Numbered from the stretch's first letter, positions 17,303-25,708 are shown. The stretch is 59,006 nt of DNA from an uncultured Clostridium sp. (GCA_947361355.1 CANAIR010000008.1:1-59006), one strand, 5' to 3'. Notes: a model not told the origin generated them from the sequence alone. A program made the numbers and translations.

Positions 17303-18403
17303 ATGTATATTATAGGAATAAGTGGAAAATCAGGCAGTGGAAAAAGTTATTTTTCTAAACTTTTATGTAACTATTTAAAATCAATTAATAAAAAAGTAGC
17401 TATAATAGACTTTGATGAAATTGGACATATTGTTGTAAAAGAAAATTCTTACGTACAAAAATCATTAAAGAAAACATTTGGTGAAAAAATACTAGACGAA
17501 AATGGAATAATTTCTAGAAAGAAACTAAGCAATTTAGTATTTAATGATACTTTGGCACTAAAAACACTAAATTCAATTACACTACCACATATGTGTAAAC
17601 AAATAGACAACATGTTAGTATATTTGGATGAATGTGATTATGTTATATTTGATTATGCTTTACTACCTATGATAAAAAAGTATTTTAATATGTGCAATTT
17701 TAAGTTATTAATCAAATGTGATATAGATAAGAGAAAAGAAAGAATAATTCATAGAGACAACATATCAGAAGAAAAATTTCAAAAAAGAGAAAACTCTAGT
17801 GTTAAATATTGTGAATTTGATTTTGATAAAGTTATTAAAAATAATGAAGAAACTACAATTGATGATTTAGTATTATATATATCTACTGTAATAACTACAC
17901 TAAATGATAACAAAAAAATTGCATATTACCCTGGAAGCTTTGACCCAATCACTTATGGTCATATGAATATTATTGAAAAAACGTTAAAATTAGGATTTGA
18001 TGAAATAATTGTTGCTGTTACTGCAAATTCATCAAAAAAAGCTACTATGTTTACTTTGCAGGAAAGATACAATATAATAAAAAATTTATATAAATATAAT
18101 AATAAAGTAAGAGTTATACTAGTTGAAGCGGGAAAAGCTAGTGTTAAAGTTGCTGAAAAATATAATTGTAAAGCAATGATTCGTGGATTTAGAAATGTAA
18201 CAGATTTTGAGTGTGAACTTAATCTATCTAAGGTAAATTCTACTATTTCAAATGTTGAGACTGTATTTTTGACCGCTGACCATAAATATGATTTTATAAG
18301 TTCTAGTACAACACGAGAACTTGCATATCTTGATGAAAATATATCATTTTATGTTCCATCACTCATTGAAAAAGAAATTATAAAAAAATTAAATAAAAAC
18401 TAA
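17303..18403 (+). CDS. coaE-coaD: Bifunctional dephospho-CoA kinase / phosphopantetheine adenylyltransferase (CoaE-CoaD fusion)
   Basis: 366 residues joining the last two steps of CoA synthesis. Residues 1-200 are CoaE: P-loop GKSGSGKS (8-15), IDFDEIGHIVV, LNSITLPHM, DYALLP, RDNISEEKFQKRENSS. Residues 206-366 are a full-length CoaD: YPGSFDPITYGHMNII with the TxGH nucleotidyl-transfer motif, MIRGFRNVTDFECEL and the ISSSTTREL motif. CoaD makes dephospho-CoA from phosphopantetheine; CoaE phosphorylates it to CoA. All core motifs are intact in both halves. GGAGG precedes the ATG. The genes are normally separate in bacteria, and human CoA synthase has the opposite domain order. Confidence 0.92.
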   Translation: MYIIGISGKSGSGKSYFSKLLCNYLKSINKKVAIIDFDEIGHIVVKENSYVQKSLKKTFGEKILDENGIISRKKLSNLVFNDTLALKTLNSITLPHMCKQIDNMLVYLDECDYVIFDYALLPMIKKYFNMCNFKLLIKCDIDKRKERIIHRDNISEEKFQKRENSSVKYCEFDFDKVIKNNEETTIDDLVLYISTVITTLNDNKKIAYYPGSFDPITYGHMNIIEKTLKLGFDEIIVAVTANSSKKATMFTLQERYNIIKNLYKYNNKVRVILVEAGKASVKVAEKYNCKAMIRGFRNVTDFECELNLSKVNSTISNVETVFLTADHKYDFISSSTTRELAYLDENISFYVPSLIEKEIIKKLNKN

Positions 18404-18415
18404 AACGTAAAATAT

Positions 18416-18462
18416 AAAAAGGCAGAAGTATTTGATATGGATTAAATACTTCTACCTTTTTT
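18416..18462. terminator. Bidirectional terminator between coaE-coaD and the deaminase gene
   Basis: GGCAGAAGTATTT (18421-18433) pairs with AAATACTTCTACC (18444-18456); A-run before and T-run after, serving the convergent genes. Confidence 0.85.
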
Positions 18463-18472
18463 ACAATATCTT

Positions 18473-18979
18473 TTAATATTCAATTTTATCATCTTTTTCT
18501 TGCCACACACTAAAAGGAACTTTAGCATATTCATTTTTAATTTTTACTTCTTTAATTATAGAATTTTTCCCCTTAATATAAGCAGATATTTCTTTGTCTA
18601 TAAATCCATGAGCAGATGTAAAGTCATAGTCTAAAACATACTTTACTGATGGAATTCTAGCCCAACAAGCAGCAGATATACACATAGGACAACTTTTTGC
18701 AGTAGAAATTAATATGCAGTCCTGCAAATCATACTTCCCTAAAATTCTTGATGCTTTTCTTATAGCATTTACTTCCGCATGAGCCGTAGGATCTTTTTCC
18801 ATAAGAACAGTATTTCTAGCTATCACTATAATTTTGTAGCCATCATTTGTTCTTTGAATAATTGCAGCCCCAAAAGGTCCACCAATTCCTCTTTCAACAC
18901 CATCTTTTGCATATTCAGAAGCTAAATTAACAGCATCTTTTACACATTCATCTAAATCATTATACACTTTATCTAACAT
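18473..18979 (-). CDS. guaD: Guanine-deaminase-like nucleoside deaminase
   Basis: 168 residues. Cytidine/deoxycytidylate deaminase fold with zinc motif HAEVNAIRKA and second motif CPMC (in KSCPMCISAACWAR). The GIGGPFGAAII start, DPTAHAEV, GKYDLQDCIL and FSVWQEKDDKIEY ending closely follow the layout of Bacillus GuaD, which deaminates guanine to xanthine. I chose ATG 18979 because AGGTGA lies 5 bases upstream; the GTG at 18988 overlaps that site. Adenosine or other purine substrates cannot be excluded. Confidence 0.75.
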   Translation of the reverse strand: MLDKVYNDLDECVKDAVNLASEYAKDGVERGIGGPFGAAIIQRTNDGYKIIVIARNTVLMEKDPTAHAEVNAIRKASRILGKYDLQDCILISTAKSCPMCISAACWARIPSVKYVLDYDFTSAHGFIDKEISAYIKGKNSIIKEVKIKNEYAKVPFSVWQEKDDKIEY

Positions 18980-19041
18980 ATATCTCACCTATCTTAATAT
19001 ATTAATTATATTATATATTGGAAAATATGTAAAGTATAAAC

Positions 19042-19218
19042 TTATTTATTATTTAGTATTTTGTAAAAAATACATACTAATCTTTTACTTGTTTCCTTTT
19101 GTATTTCTAAATTTTCTTTTTCTCTTCTTATAATACTACATTTTCTTTTTAATAATAACCAATATATAAACATACTAATTATTACCAATACTATATAAAT
19201 AATTATGTCTTTTCCCAT
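19042..19218 (-). CDS. Small single-span membrane protein, 58 residues
   Basis: A short ORF with a very good ribosome site (AGGTGG, 5 bases, ATG 19218). Sequence starts MGKDIIIYIVLVII; residues 4-23 form one membrane helix, followed by LLKRKCSIIRREKENLEIQ and KETSKRLV, a basic then amphipathic helix that would lie in the cytoplasm by the positive-inside rule. No family recognised. It lies upstream of the deaminase gene on the same strand. Confidence 0.55.
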   Translation of the reverse strand: MGKDIIIYIVLVIISMFIYWLLLKRKCSIIRREKENLEIQKETSKRLVCIFYKILNNK

Positions 19219-19348
19219 CTAGACCACCTTTTACGTTTTATAAAATTATATCATAACACAATTAGTATTGCAATATATACATTAGACAATTCTAATATAT
19301 TAATTCACATTATAATAGTGTAAAATATATTTATTGGAGGTGGTTATT

Positions 19349-19525
19349 ATTAGTATAAATTTAGATTATAAAAAGTCAAAAGTAAAGGCTAGTTACAAAA
19401 GTCTTTATATAAGAAATGATCTTATAGAACAAGTTGAAGAAATAGCAAAAAAAAATAATACTTCTTTTAATAATATAATAGTTAACATGATTGAATATTG
19501 TGTAAAGGAAAATAACACACCTTAG
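19349..19525 (+). CDS. Ribbon-helix-helix-like small protein, apparent ATT start
   Basis: 58 residues. The core (YKSLYIRNDLIEQVEEIAKKNNTSFNNII in two parts, then VNMIEYCVKEN) fits a ribbon-helix-helix DNA-binding fold: one strand, helix A, NT-turn, helix B. GGAGGTGG at 19336-19343 is a perfect ribosome site, but no ATG, GTG or TTG lies 5-10 bases after it. The in-frame ATT at 19349 is ideally placed, giving M-SINLDYKK. In-frame TTG 19334 and GTG 19340 overlap the ribosome site. A terminator follows. Confidence 0.6.
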   Translation: MSINLDYKKSKVKASYKSLYIRNDLIEQVEEIAKKNNTSFNNIIVNMIEYCVKENNTP

Positions 19526-19533
19526 TCGTTATT

Positions 19534-19579
19534 AGAAAATATAAGTTACAACTTAGTCAAGCTTATATTTTCTTTTTTT
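19534..19579 (+). terminator. Terminator of the ribbon-helix-helix gene
   Basis: GAAAATATAAG (19534-19544) pairs with CTTATATTTTC (19562-19572), followed by TTTTTTTA on the plus strand. It abuts the spo0A stop from the other side. Confidence 0.8.
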
Positions 19580-19580
19580 A

Positions 19581-20393
19581 TTATCTTCTCATTGTTGCTC
19601 TATCTTCAAGTCTTAATCTATCTGCTATCATAGCTATAAATTCTGAATTCGTTGGTTTTCCTTTATTTGAATTAACAGTATAACCAAATATTTTATCGTG
19701 CATTTCAATTTGTCCTCTATTCCATGCCACCTCAATTGCATGCCTTATTGCACGTTCTACCCTTGAAGGAGTTGTATTAAATTTTCTAGCCAAAGTTGGA
19801 TACAATGCTTTAGTAATTGAATTTATTATCTCTTCATTTTGTACTGCTAGTAAAATTGCTTCCCTAATATATTGATATCCTTTTATATGTGCTGGTACTC
19901 CTACATCATGAATAATATTTGTAGCTCTAACTTCAATTGATTCGCTTGGTGTACTATTATCTATTGAAGCTTTTGTATAACATGTTGTTTGAGCTGTATT
20001 ATCATAAGATATATCAGCCTTTAAAAGGTCCCTTAATCTTTCTACTAATGTAGCCATATCAAATGGCTTTACAACATAATATGTTGCACCAAGTAAAATA
20101 GCTTTTTGTGTAATTTTTTCTTGTCCAATTGCTGACATAACAATAGTAGTTGGCATAGTAATACTTTCATCATTTACCATATCTTCTAATACAGCTAATC
20201 CATCTTTTTCAGGCATTATTATATCTAATAATAAAATATCTGGTTCATGTTTTTTTATAATATTTAAAACATTTTGACCATCGTTTGCTGTTTCCACTAC
20301 CTCCATATCCTCTTGGTTATTAATATACATACTTAATAATTTTACAAATTCTTTGTTATCATCTATAATAACAATTTTAGCTTTGCTGCTCAC
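19581..20393 (-). CDS. spo0A: Sporulation master regulator Spo0A
   Basis: 270 residues, full length. The receiver domain has acidic pair DD (11-12), phosphorylation site D57 in [11 protein letters not shown], and the VKPFD lysine. The C-terminal Spo0A DNA-binding domain is diagnostic: [49 protein letters not shown]. Phosphorylated Spo0A starts sporulation by binding 0A boxes. A sigma-A promoter and a 0A-like box lie upstream. spoIVB, its usual neighbour, is not in the window. Confidence 0.98.
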   Translation of the reverse strand: MSSKAKIVIIDDNKEFVKLLSMYINNQEDMEVVETANDGQNVLNIIKKHEPDILLLDIIMPEKDGLAVLEDMVNDESITMPTTIVMSAIGQEKITQKAILLGATYYVVKPFDMATLVERLRDLLKADISYDNTAQTTCYTKASIDNSTPSESIEVRATNIIHDVGVPAHIKGYQYIREAILLAVQNEEIINSITKALYPTLARKFNTTPSRVERAIRHAIEVAWNRGQIEMHDKIFGYTVNSNKGKPTNSEFIAMIADRLRLEDRATMRR

Positions 20394-20434
20394 TTAAAAT
20401 ACCTCCTATATCATTTACTTAATAGCGTAATCCA

Positions 20435-20502
20435 ATTATATATAATTTTTTATAAAAAAGCAAGTCTTTTTTTAATATGTTATGGTCGACTTTTGTCGAT
20501 GT
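20435..20502 (-). promoter_or_regulatory. spo0A promoter and candidate 0A box
   Basis: Minus-strand TTGCTT (20458-20463), 17 bases, TATAAT (20435-20440). About 25-40 bases further upstream, 20484-20502 contains TTTTGTCGATG, matching the 0A box core TTTGTCGA, beside an overlapping GGTCGAC. This suggests control of spo0A by its own product. Confidence 0.55.
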
Positions 20503-20554
20503 TGCCTTATTTTTCACATTTTTTTTATATTTTTCAATTTTTTTTTATTTTTAT

Positions 20555-20583
20555 GTATGATTTTAAAAAAATGACACAAATTA
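20555..20583 (+). promoter_or_regulatory. Sigma-G-like promoter of the first ssp gene
   Basis: GTATG (20555-20559), 17 bases, CAAATTA (20577-20583). Sigma-G consensus is about GHATR, 17-18 bases, CATnHTA. The second ssp gene has the same elements at the same spacing. Confidence 0.65.
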
Positions 20584-20644
20584 TTAGTGTAAAACAAATT
20601 TTATGTTAGTTTTACTATTTAATGAACATTGGAGGTGAATTACA

Positions 20645-20857
20645 ATGGCATCAAACAGCAAAATGACAAACAAACAAGCTAAAGCTGCTTTAAATCAATT
20701 CAAATATGAAGTAGCTAACGAATTAGGTGTTAACTTAAAACAAGGTTATAACGGTGATTTAACATCTAGAGAAGCTGGTTCTATTGGTGGTGAAATGGTT
20801 AAAAAAATGGTAGCTCAAGCTGCTAACCAAATGCAAGCACAACAACCTAACCAATAA
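20645..20857 (+). CDS. Alpha/beta-type small acid-soluble spore protein 1
   Basis: 70 residues. SASPs coat and protect DNA in the dormant spore and are cut by GPR protease on germination. Diagnostic blocks: an FKYEVANELGV segment including the GPR cleavage region, GYNGDLTSREAGSIGGEMVKKM, and an Ala/Gln-rich tail. GGAGGTGA precedes the ATG. Paralogue of the next gene, in tandem; codon use (gct, aac, ggt) is that of a highly expressed gene. Confidence 0.96.
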   Translation: MASNSKMTNKQAKAALNQFKYEVANELGVNLKQGYNGDLTSREAGSIGGEMVKKMVAQAANQMQAQQPNQ

Positions 20858-20876
20858 TTAAGTATTAGTTATTAAA

Positions 20877-20917
20877 AAAATAGTGAGTACATTTTAATTC
20901 GTTACTCACTATTTTAT
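20877..20917 (+). terminator. Terminator of ssp 1
   Basis: AAATAGTGAGTA and TTACTCACTATTTT form a long stem with an AT loop, followed by a T-rich run. Confidence 0.8.
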
Positions 20918-20944
20918 TTTAATATAAAAAAAATTAAAATTTAT

Positions 20945-20973
20945 GTATAATTACTTAAAATATGCACAAATTA
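20945..20973 (+). promoter_or_regulatory. Sigma-G-like promoter of the second ssp gene
   Basis: GTATA (20945-20949), 17 bases, CAAATTA (20967-20973), the same layout as at 20555-20583 although the spacer differs. Confidence 0.65.
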
Positions 20974-20995
20974 ATATTAAATGGAGGTGAATAAA

Positions 20996-21208
20996 ATGGC
21001 ATCAAACAGCAAAATGACAAACAAACAAGCTAAAGCTGCTTTAAACAAATTTAAATATGAAGTAGCTAATGAAATTGGTGTTAACCTAAAAGAAGGTTAT
21101 AATGGTGATTTAACATCAAAACAAGCTGGTTCTATTGGTGGTGAAATGGTAAAAAAAATGGTAGCTCAATCTGCTAACCAATTACAATCAAAACAACCTA
21201 ACCAATAA
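20996..21208 (+). CDS. Alpha/beta-type small acid-soluble spore protein 2
   Basis: 70 residues, about 85-90% identical by eye to the preceding SASP; changes include NQF to NKF, ELGV to EIGV, SREAG to SKQAG and a slightly different tail. ATG 20996 follows GGAGGTGA by 5 bases; a TTG-type start at 20981 is not credible. Its own promoter and terminator make it an independent unit, a recent tandem duplication. Confidence 0.96.
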   Translation: MASNSKMTNKQAKAALNKFKYEVANEIGVNLKEGYNGDLTSKQAGSIGGEMVKKMVAQSANQLQSKQPNQ

Positions 21209-21225
21209 TAAAATAACAAATATAT

Positions 21226-21258
21226 AAAAAGCAAGCGTAAAAATAGCTTGCTTTTTAT
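21226..21258 (+). terminator. Terminator of ssp 2
   Basis: AAAAAGCAAGC, 8-base loop, GCTTGCTTTTT, then TATAT. Confidence 0.85.
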
Positions 21259-21300
21259 ATATTTGTATAATTCTAATTATAAATAATTATCAACTATATA

Positions 21301-21387
21301 TTACTCAATTGGTATCATATAGTTTTTATCGTCAAGTAAATATATATTCTTACTTAAACACAGTACTACGCCATTTGGACAATTAAT
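21301..21387 (-). pseudogene. Possible gene remnant (C-terminal 28 codons)
   Basis: The minus strand between a TGA at 21388 and a TAA at 21301 reads protein-like sequence, CPNGVVLCLSKNIYLLDDKN followed by YMIPIE, with no start codon. The rest of 21260-21425 holds no gene. It could be the 3' end of a decayed gene, or chance. Confidence 0.25.
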
Positions 21388-21426
21388 TCAAATAAAAAAT
21401 ACTAAAATATGAAATATACTACTATA

Positions 21427-21476
21427 GATAGAAAAAGAAAAATCAAATGCAAACCTAGCATATGATTTTTCTTTTT
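21427..21476 (-). terminator. Terminator of the gene at 21510
   Basis: A long stem AAAAAGAAAAATCA/TGATTTTTCTTTTT with an inner ATGC/GCAT pair, usable in both directions. Confidence 0.8.
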
Positions 21477-21509
21477 AATTTCATTTCTTTAATATATAAT
21501 TATTATAAA

Positions 21510-22262
21510 TTAACTATCTAAATCAGCTTTAACTTCATTATTAAGTATATATTCATACAAATCAATTTCAACCTTAGTATCCCTTAATTGCTGGCATATA
21601 TTAATTTGATTTTCAAATCTACTATAGTTTTTATCAATTATATCTATATATTCACAAATTTTATTCGGTTCTAAAAAGCATTCAATTTTCCCCTCTGAGC
21701 CTTGGAATGTTGTCTTACTAAACTTTGGTCCTTTTTCATAATCATAGCAAGTATCCTCATAACAATAATCACTTATGTATAATCTAAAATTTGGTATATC
21801 ATGTCCACCAAAATTTATCATTGTATTTTTATTACTTTCTTCGCTAATAACAGCTTCAAAAAAAACAAAAAATGGAGGCCACCTGCTATCATCTTCATTC
21901 ATTGTATTCAAAAAATTAAATATATTATCACGTCTAATATGTGGAGGCCAATATCTTTTTAGACCTTCTTTAGGACTTTGAAATTCAAACGTTTTAAATA
22001 TGCTAGATTCATCATTTACATCTAAATATGTCAAACACCAAAACACTCTATATTTATATCCAGGCTTTACTCCGTTATAATCACTTACCAACTCATTTTC
22101 TTTTCTGATGATTAAAATTTTAGGAGCTTTTAAATGTGCATATTTCAAATTAGAATTTACTACATTTTTAAACCTTAAAATTCTTTCTGTTGAAAACTTA
22201 ATAAGTTCTACTATTTGTTTACATTTTATATCTTCAATAGATATAATTTTTTCATCTTTCAT
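21510..22262 (-). CDS. Hypothetical 250-residue protein
   Basis: No family recognised. Cytosolic-looking, no signal or membrane helix. It is unusually rich in aromatic residues and Pro: KRYWPPHIRRDNIFNFL, DSRWPPFFVFFEAV, and a segment YISDYCYEDTCYDYEKG with three nearby Cys. The start is mostly helical (KCKQIVELIKFSTERILRF). AAGGAGA precedes the ATG and a near-consensus promoter and terminator flank it, so it is expressed on its own. Confidence 0.55.
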   Translation of the reverse strand: MKDEKIISIEDIKCKQIVELIKFSTERILRFKNVVNSNLKYAHLKAPKILIIRKENELVSDYNGVKPGYKYRVFWCLTYLDVNDESSIFKTFEFQSPKEGLKRYWPPHIRRDNIFNFLNTMNEDDSRWPPFFVFFEAVISEESNKNTMINFGGHDIPNFRLYISDYCYEDTCYDYEKGPKFSKTTFQGSEGKIECFLEPNKICEYIDIIDKNYSRFENQINICQQLRDTKVEIDLYEYILNNEVKADLDS

Positions 22263-22312
22263 GCTATTCTCCTTATTTTTAATAAAAAATAATTGTAACT
22301 GGTTGCTAAGAT

Positions 22313-22341
22313 ATTATATCAAAATATTTTAACTACGTCAA
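22313..22341 (-). promoter_or_regulatory. Sigma-A promoter of the gene at 21510
   Basis: Minus-strand TTGACG (22336-22341), 17 bases, TATAAT (22313-22318). Confidence 0.8.
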
Positions 22342-22405
22342 TAAAATTATGTAATTTAATCAAGTAAAATCAGTAGATGTAAAAGTGATACTACTAGTTT
22401 TTTAT

Positions 22406-22440
22406 TTCTATAAAAAATAACACTCTTTTGAGTGCTATTT
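22406..22440 (-). terminator. Terminator closing the ribosomal cluster after secY
   Basis: Minus strand: AAATAGCACTC, AAAA loop, GAGTGTTATTT, then TTTATAG. No adk, map or infA follows. Confidence 0.75.
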
Positions 22441-22457
22441 CATATTATATTCATTTA

Positions 22458-23768
22458 TTATTTATTTAAAAAACCTGTATAGTGTCTACTTACCATTTGT
22501 GTTTCTAAATTCTTAAGAATTTCTAGTGCAACACTTACTACTATAAGTACAGAAGTACCACCAAAAGAAATTGATACTGGTACTACACCTTGTAATAATA
22601 CTGGAAGTACTGCAATTAATGCTAAAAATATTGCACCTACAGCAGTTATATATTTTAATACTTTTGAAATATAATCAGAAGTATTTTTTCCAGCTCTTAT
22701 ACCTGGTACAAATCCTCCATTTTTCTTTAATTGGTTTGATATTTCTACTGGATTTACAATAAATAATGTATAAACAAATGTAAATCCAATAATAAGTAAC
22801 ATATATATTAGAGAATATGATACTAAATAATACCATGCACTTCCCTCAGAAACAGAGAATAAATTATTTACTACTCCCCAAAAGCCTGTTGGATTTCCTT
22901 TTGTAGCAAGATTTATAATAACCCCTGGGAACATCATAAATGACATTGCAAAGATTATTGGCATAACACCTGCCATTGCTACTTTAATAGGAATATGAGT
23001 ATTTTGACCACCATACATTTTTCTTCCAACTACACGTTTGGCATAGTTTACTGGTATTCTACGTTCAGCTTGTTGAACATAAATAACACCTGCAATTACA
23101 ACTATCATAGCAATAACTAAAGCTACAACTATTAATATATTTGTAATTCCACCTTTTGCAAAGCTATAAAGCGCTGTCGCACCAGATGGTATACGAGATA
23201 TGATACCTACAAAAACTATCATAGAAATACCATTACCAATACCATATTCTGTTATTTTATCTCCAAGCCAAGTAAGTAGTGCAGTACCTGCCATAAGTGA
23301 AGTTATAAATAACAAGCATCCCATAACAGCACCTGCTCCATATGTTAATTGTGGAAGTAAATAAGCTCTATATGTTATATATAGTCCTATAGCTTCAACT
23401 AATCCAAAAGCTATTGTTAATAACTTTGTATATTTAGATAATTTTTTTCTTCCTTCTTCACCTTCTTTAGCTAATTTTTCTAAAGAAGGAATTATAACTT
23501 GTAGTAAGTTAAGTACGATTGACGCTGTAATATATGGCCCTATTGTCATGGCAAGTATTGAAAATCTACCAAAAGCACCACCAGATATTAAATTAATTGT
23601 ACCAACTATCCCACCAGATGTTCCAACTTGATCCATAAATGAGATCTTATCAATTCCTGGAACAGTTATAAAAGATCCTACTCTATAAAGTAAAATTATA
23701 AATATTGTAAATATAATTTTCTTTTTTATATCTTTTACTGAAAATATATCTTTTAGGGTTTGAAGCAT
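22458..23768 (-). CDS. secY: Preprotein translocase subunit SecY
   Basis: 436 residues, ten membrane helices, the channel of the Sec translocon. Recognisable blocks: VPGIDKISFMDQ, the plug region GGAFGRFSILAMTIGPYITASIV, EYGIGNGISMIVF, QQAERRIPVNYAKR (cytoplasmic SecA/ribosome loop), FVPGIRAGKNTSDYI and the C-terminal loop ending TQMVSRHYTGFLNK. It starts one base after rplO. It is the last gene of the cluster, whereas in most Firmicutes adk-map-infA-rpmJ follow. Confidence 0.97.
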   Translation of the reverse strand: MLQTLKDIFSVKDIKKKIIFTIFIILLYRVGSFITVPGIDKISFMDQVGTSGGIVGTINLISGGAFGRFSILAMTIGPYITASIVLNLLQVIIPSLEKLAKEGEEGRKKLSKYTKLLTIAFGLVEAIGLYITYRAYLLPQLTYGAGAVMGCLLFITSLMAGTALLTWLGDKITEYGIGNGISMIVFVGIISRIPSGATALYSFAKGGITNILIVVALVIAMIVVIAGVIYVQQAERRIPVNYAKRVVGRKMYGGQNTHIPIKVAMAGVMPIIFAMSFMMFPGVIINLATKGNPTGFWGVVNNLFSVSEGSAWYYLVSYSLIYMLLIIGFTFVYTLFIVNPVEISNQLKKNGGFVPGIRAGKNTSDYISKVLKYITAVGAIFLALIAVLPVLLQGVVPVSISFGGTSVLIVVSVALEILKNLETQMVSRHYTGFLNK

Positions 23769-23769
23769 G

Positions 23770-24210
23770 TTACTTCACCTCTATCTTTCCACCTACAGCT
23801 TCTATTTTTTCTTTGGCAGAATTTGAAACTTTTTTTGCTACAACTGTAAGTTTTTTAGTTAAATTTCCATTACCTAAAACTTTTAATCCGTCTAATTCTT
23901 TTTTTATCATTCCTTCAGATAATAAAAGTTCTGTGTTTACAACTGTATCATTATCAAATTTTTCTAAATCACTTACGTTTACAATAGCGTATTCAGTTGC
24001 AAAATGATTTTTAAATCCTCTTTTAGGAATTCTTCTATATAAAGGTGTTTGTCCACCTTCAAAGCCTCTTCTAATGCTTCCACCGCTTCTAGCTTTTTGT
24101 CCTTTATGACCACTACCAGCAGTTTTTCCAAGGCCACTTCCCATACCTCTACCTCTTCTTGTTCTAGTAGAAGTTGATCCATATGCTGGACCTAAATCGT
24201 GCATTTTCAT
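23770..24210 (-). CDS. rplO: 50S ribosomal protein L15
   Basis: 146 residues, standard length. The glycine/arginine-rich N-terminus ([20 protein letters not shown]) threads into 23S rRNA; the family block [17 protein letters not shown] follows. It lies 26 bases after rpsE, too close for rpmD (L30), which normally sits between them and is missing here. Confidence 0.97.
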   Translation of the reverse strand: MKMHDLGPAYGSTSTRTRRGRGMGSGLGKTAGSGHKGQKARSGGSIRRGFEGGQTPLYRRIPKRGFKNHFATEYAIVNVSDLEKFDNDTVVNTELLLSEGMIKKELDGLKVLGNGNLTKKLTVVAKKVSNSAKEKIEAVGGKIEVK

Positions 24211-24236
24211 AAGATACGCCCTCCTCTCTAATATTT

Positions 24237-24728
24237 TTATTTTAATATTTCAGCTACTGTTTTACCTCTAAGTCTTGCAACTTCTTCTGGTGTTCTCATA
24301 GCTTTTAAAGCTTTAAGTGTAGCGTATACTACATTTCTGCTATTACGTGATCCTAATGTCTTAGCTGTTACATTTTTTACACCTGCAAGTTCTAATACTG
24401 GTCTTACTGCTCCACCTGCGATAACACCTGTACCTTCAACTGCTGGTTTTAAAATTACTTTAGATGAACCAAAATTAACAGTTAATTCATGTGGTATTGT
24501 TCCATTAACTAAAGATACATTTACAAGATTTTTTCTTGCATCTTCTGAAGCTTTTTTTATAGCTTCAGGTACTTCAGCTGATTTACCAGTTCCAACACCT
24601 ACGTTACCATTTTCATCACCTACAACTACAAGTACGCTAAATCTAAATGTTCTACCACCTTTAACAACTTTAGCAACTCTGTTTACACTAACAACTTTTT
24701 CTTTTAATTCTTGTTTTGTTTCAGCCAT
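24237..24728 (-). CDS. rpsE: 30S ribosomal protein S5
   Basis: 163 residues. The N-terminal double-stranded RNA-binding domain has [20 protein letters not shown] and [17 protein letters not shown]; the C-terminal part has [24 protein letters not shown]5 lies at the mRNA entry and decoding centre and supports accuracy. It follows rplR by about 20 bases. Confidence 0.97.
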   Translation of the reverse strand: MAETKQELKEKVVSVNRVAKVVKGGRTFRFSVLVVVGDENGNVGVGTGKSAEVPEAIKKASEDARKNLVNVSLVNGTIPHELTVNFGSSKVILKPAVEGTGVIAGGAVRPVLELAGVKNVTAKTLGSRNSRNVVYATLKALKAMRTPEEVARLRGKTVAEILK

Positions 24729-24748
24729 TTTATGGTTTCTCCTTTCTA

Positions 24749-25108
24749 CTAGAATTCTAATCCTGCAGCTCTGGCAGCATCAGCTAATGCTTTAACTTTT
24801 CCATGATATAAATATCCATTTCTATCAAAAACTACTGTTTTGATATTCTTTTTAATAGCACGTTTTGCTACAAGTGTCCCAACTTCTGTTGCAGCTTCAA
24901 TATTAGATGCTTTAGTTTTTACTTCTTTATCTAGTGTTGATGCTGTAAGTAAAGTAACTTGTGCGTCATCATCAATTATTTGTGCATATATATTATTTAA
25001 ACTTCTAAATACACAAAGTCTTGGTCTTTCAGCTGTTCCTTTAACTGTTGCTCTAACTCTTTTTTGTCTAACAGCTCTAGTCACTTTTCTACTTTCCTTT
25101 TTAATCAT
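24749..25108 (-). CDS. rplR: 50S ribosomal protein L18
   Basis: 119 residues. Binds 5S rRNA with L5. Family blocks: [21 protein letters not shown] and [30 protein letters not shown] at the C-terminus. Normal position between rplF and rpsE. Confidence 0.97.
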   Translation of the reverse strand: MIKKESRKVTRAVRQKRVRATVKGTAERPRLCVFRSLNNIYAQIIDDDAQVTLLTASTLDKEVKTKASNIEAATEVGTLVAKRAIKKNIKTVVFDRNGYLYHGKVKALADAARAAGLEF

Positions 25109-25138
25109 GTGTAAGTCTCCCTCCTTTAAAATTTAGGT

Positions 25139-25675
25139 TTATTTCTTACCGCCAGCTTTTCCTTCTTTTCTTCTTATATGTTCGCCAACGTATTTAATTC
25201 CTTTACCTTTATATGGTTCTGGTAATTTATATTCTCTTATATTTGCAGCAACTTGACCTACTAATTGTTTGTCTATACCTTTAACAATTATAGAGTTTTG
25301 TGCTGGTACATCTATAGTTATTCCTTCAGGTTCTACAACTTCAACAGGATGTGAGTAACCTAAAGTTAATACTAATTTATTACCTTGTTTTTGTGCTCTG
25401 TATCCTATACCATTTATTTCTAATGCCTTTTCAAAACCATTAGTTACACCAATTACCATATTATTTATTAAAGTTCTTGTTAACCCATGAATATTTGATG
25501 CTTTTTCATTAGCTAAAGTAACAACTACTTTATTATCTTCCATAGCTATATTTACATCTTTTAAGAATTCTTGTGTTAAAGTTCCTTTTGGTCCTTTTAC
25601 TGTAACAACATGATTATCTATTTTAACTTCGACACCTTGTGGTATTTCAATAGGATTTTTACCTATTCTTGACAT
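25139..25675 (-). CDS. rplF: 50S ribosomal protein L6
   Basis: 178 residues, two repeated alpha/beta domains. Starts [17 protein letters not shown] and has the C-terminal signature [25 protein letters not shown]6 lies near the factor-binding site of the 50S subunit. GGAGGG precedes the ATG. Confidence 0.97.
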   Translation of the reverse strand: MSRIGKNPIEIPQGVEVKIDNHVVTVKGPKGTLTQEFLKDVNIAMEDNKVVVTLANEKASNIHGLTRTLINNMVIGVTNGFEKALEINGIGYRAQKQGNKLVLTLGYSHPVEVVEPEGITIDVPAQNSIIVKGIDKQLVGQVAANIREYKLPEPYKGKGIKYVGEHIRRKEGKAGGKK

Positions 25676-25708
25676 GGTATACCCTCCTTTATAATTTATT
25701 TAAAAATT

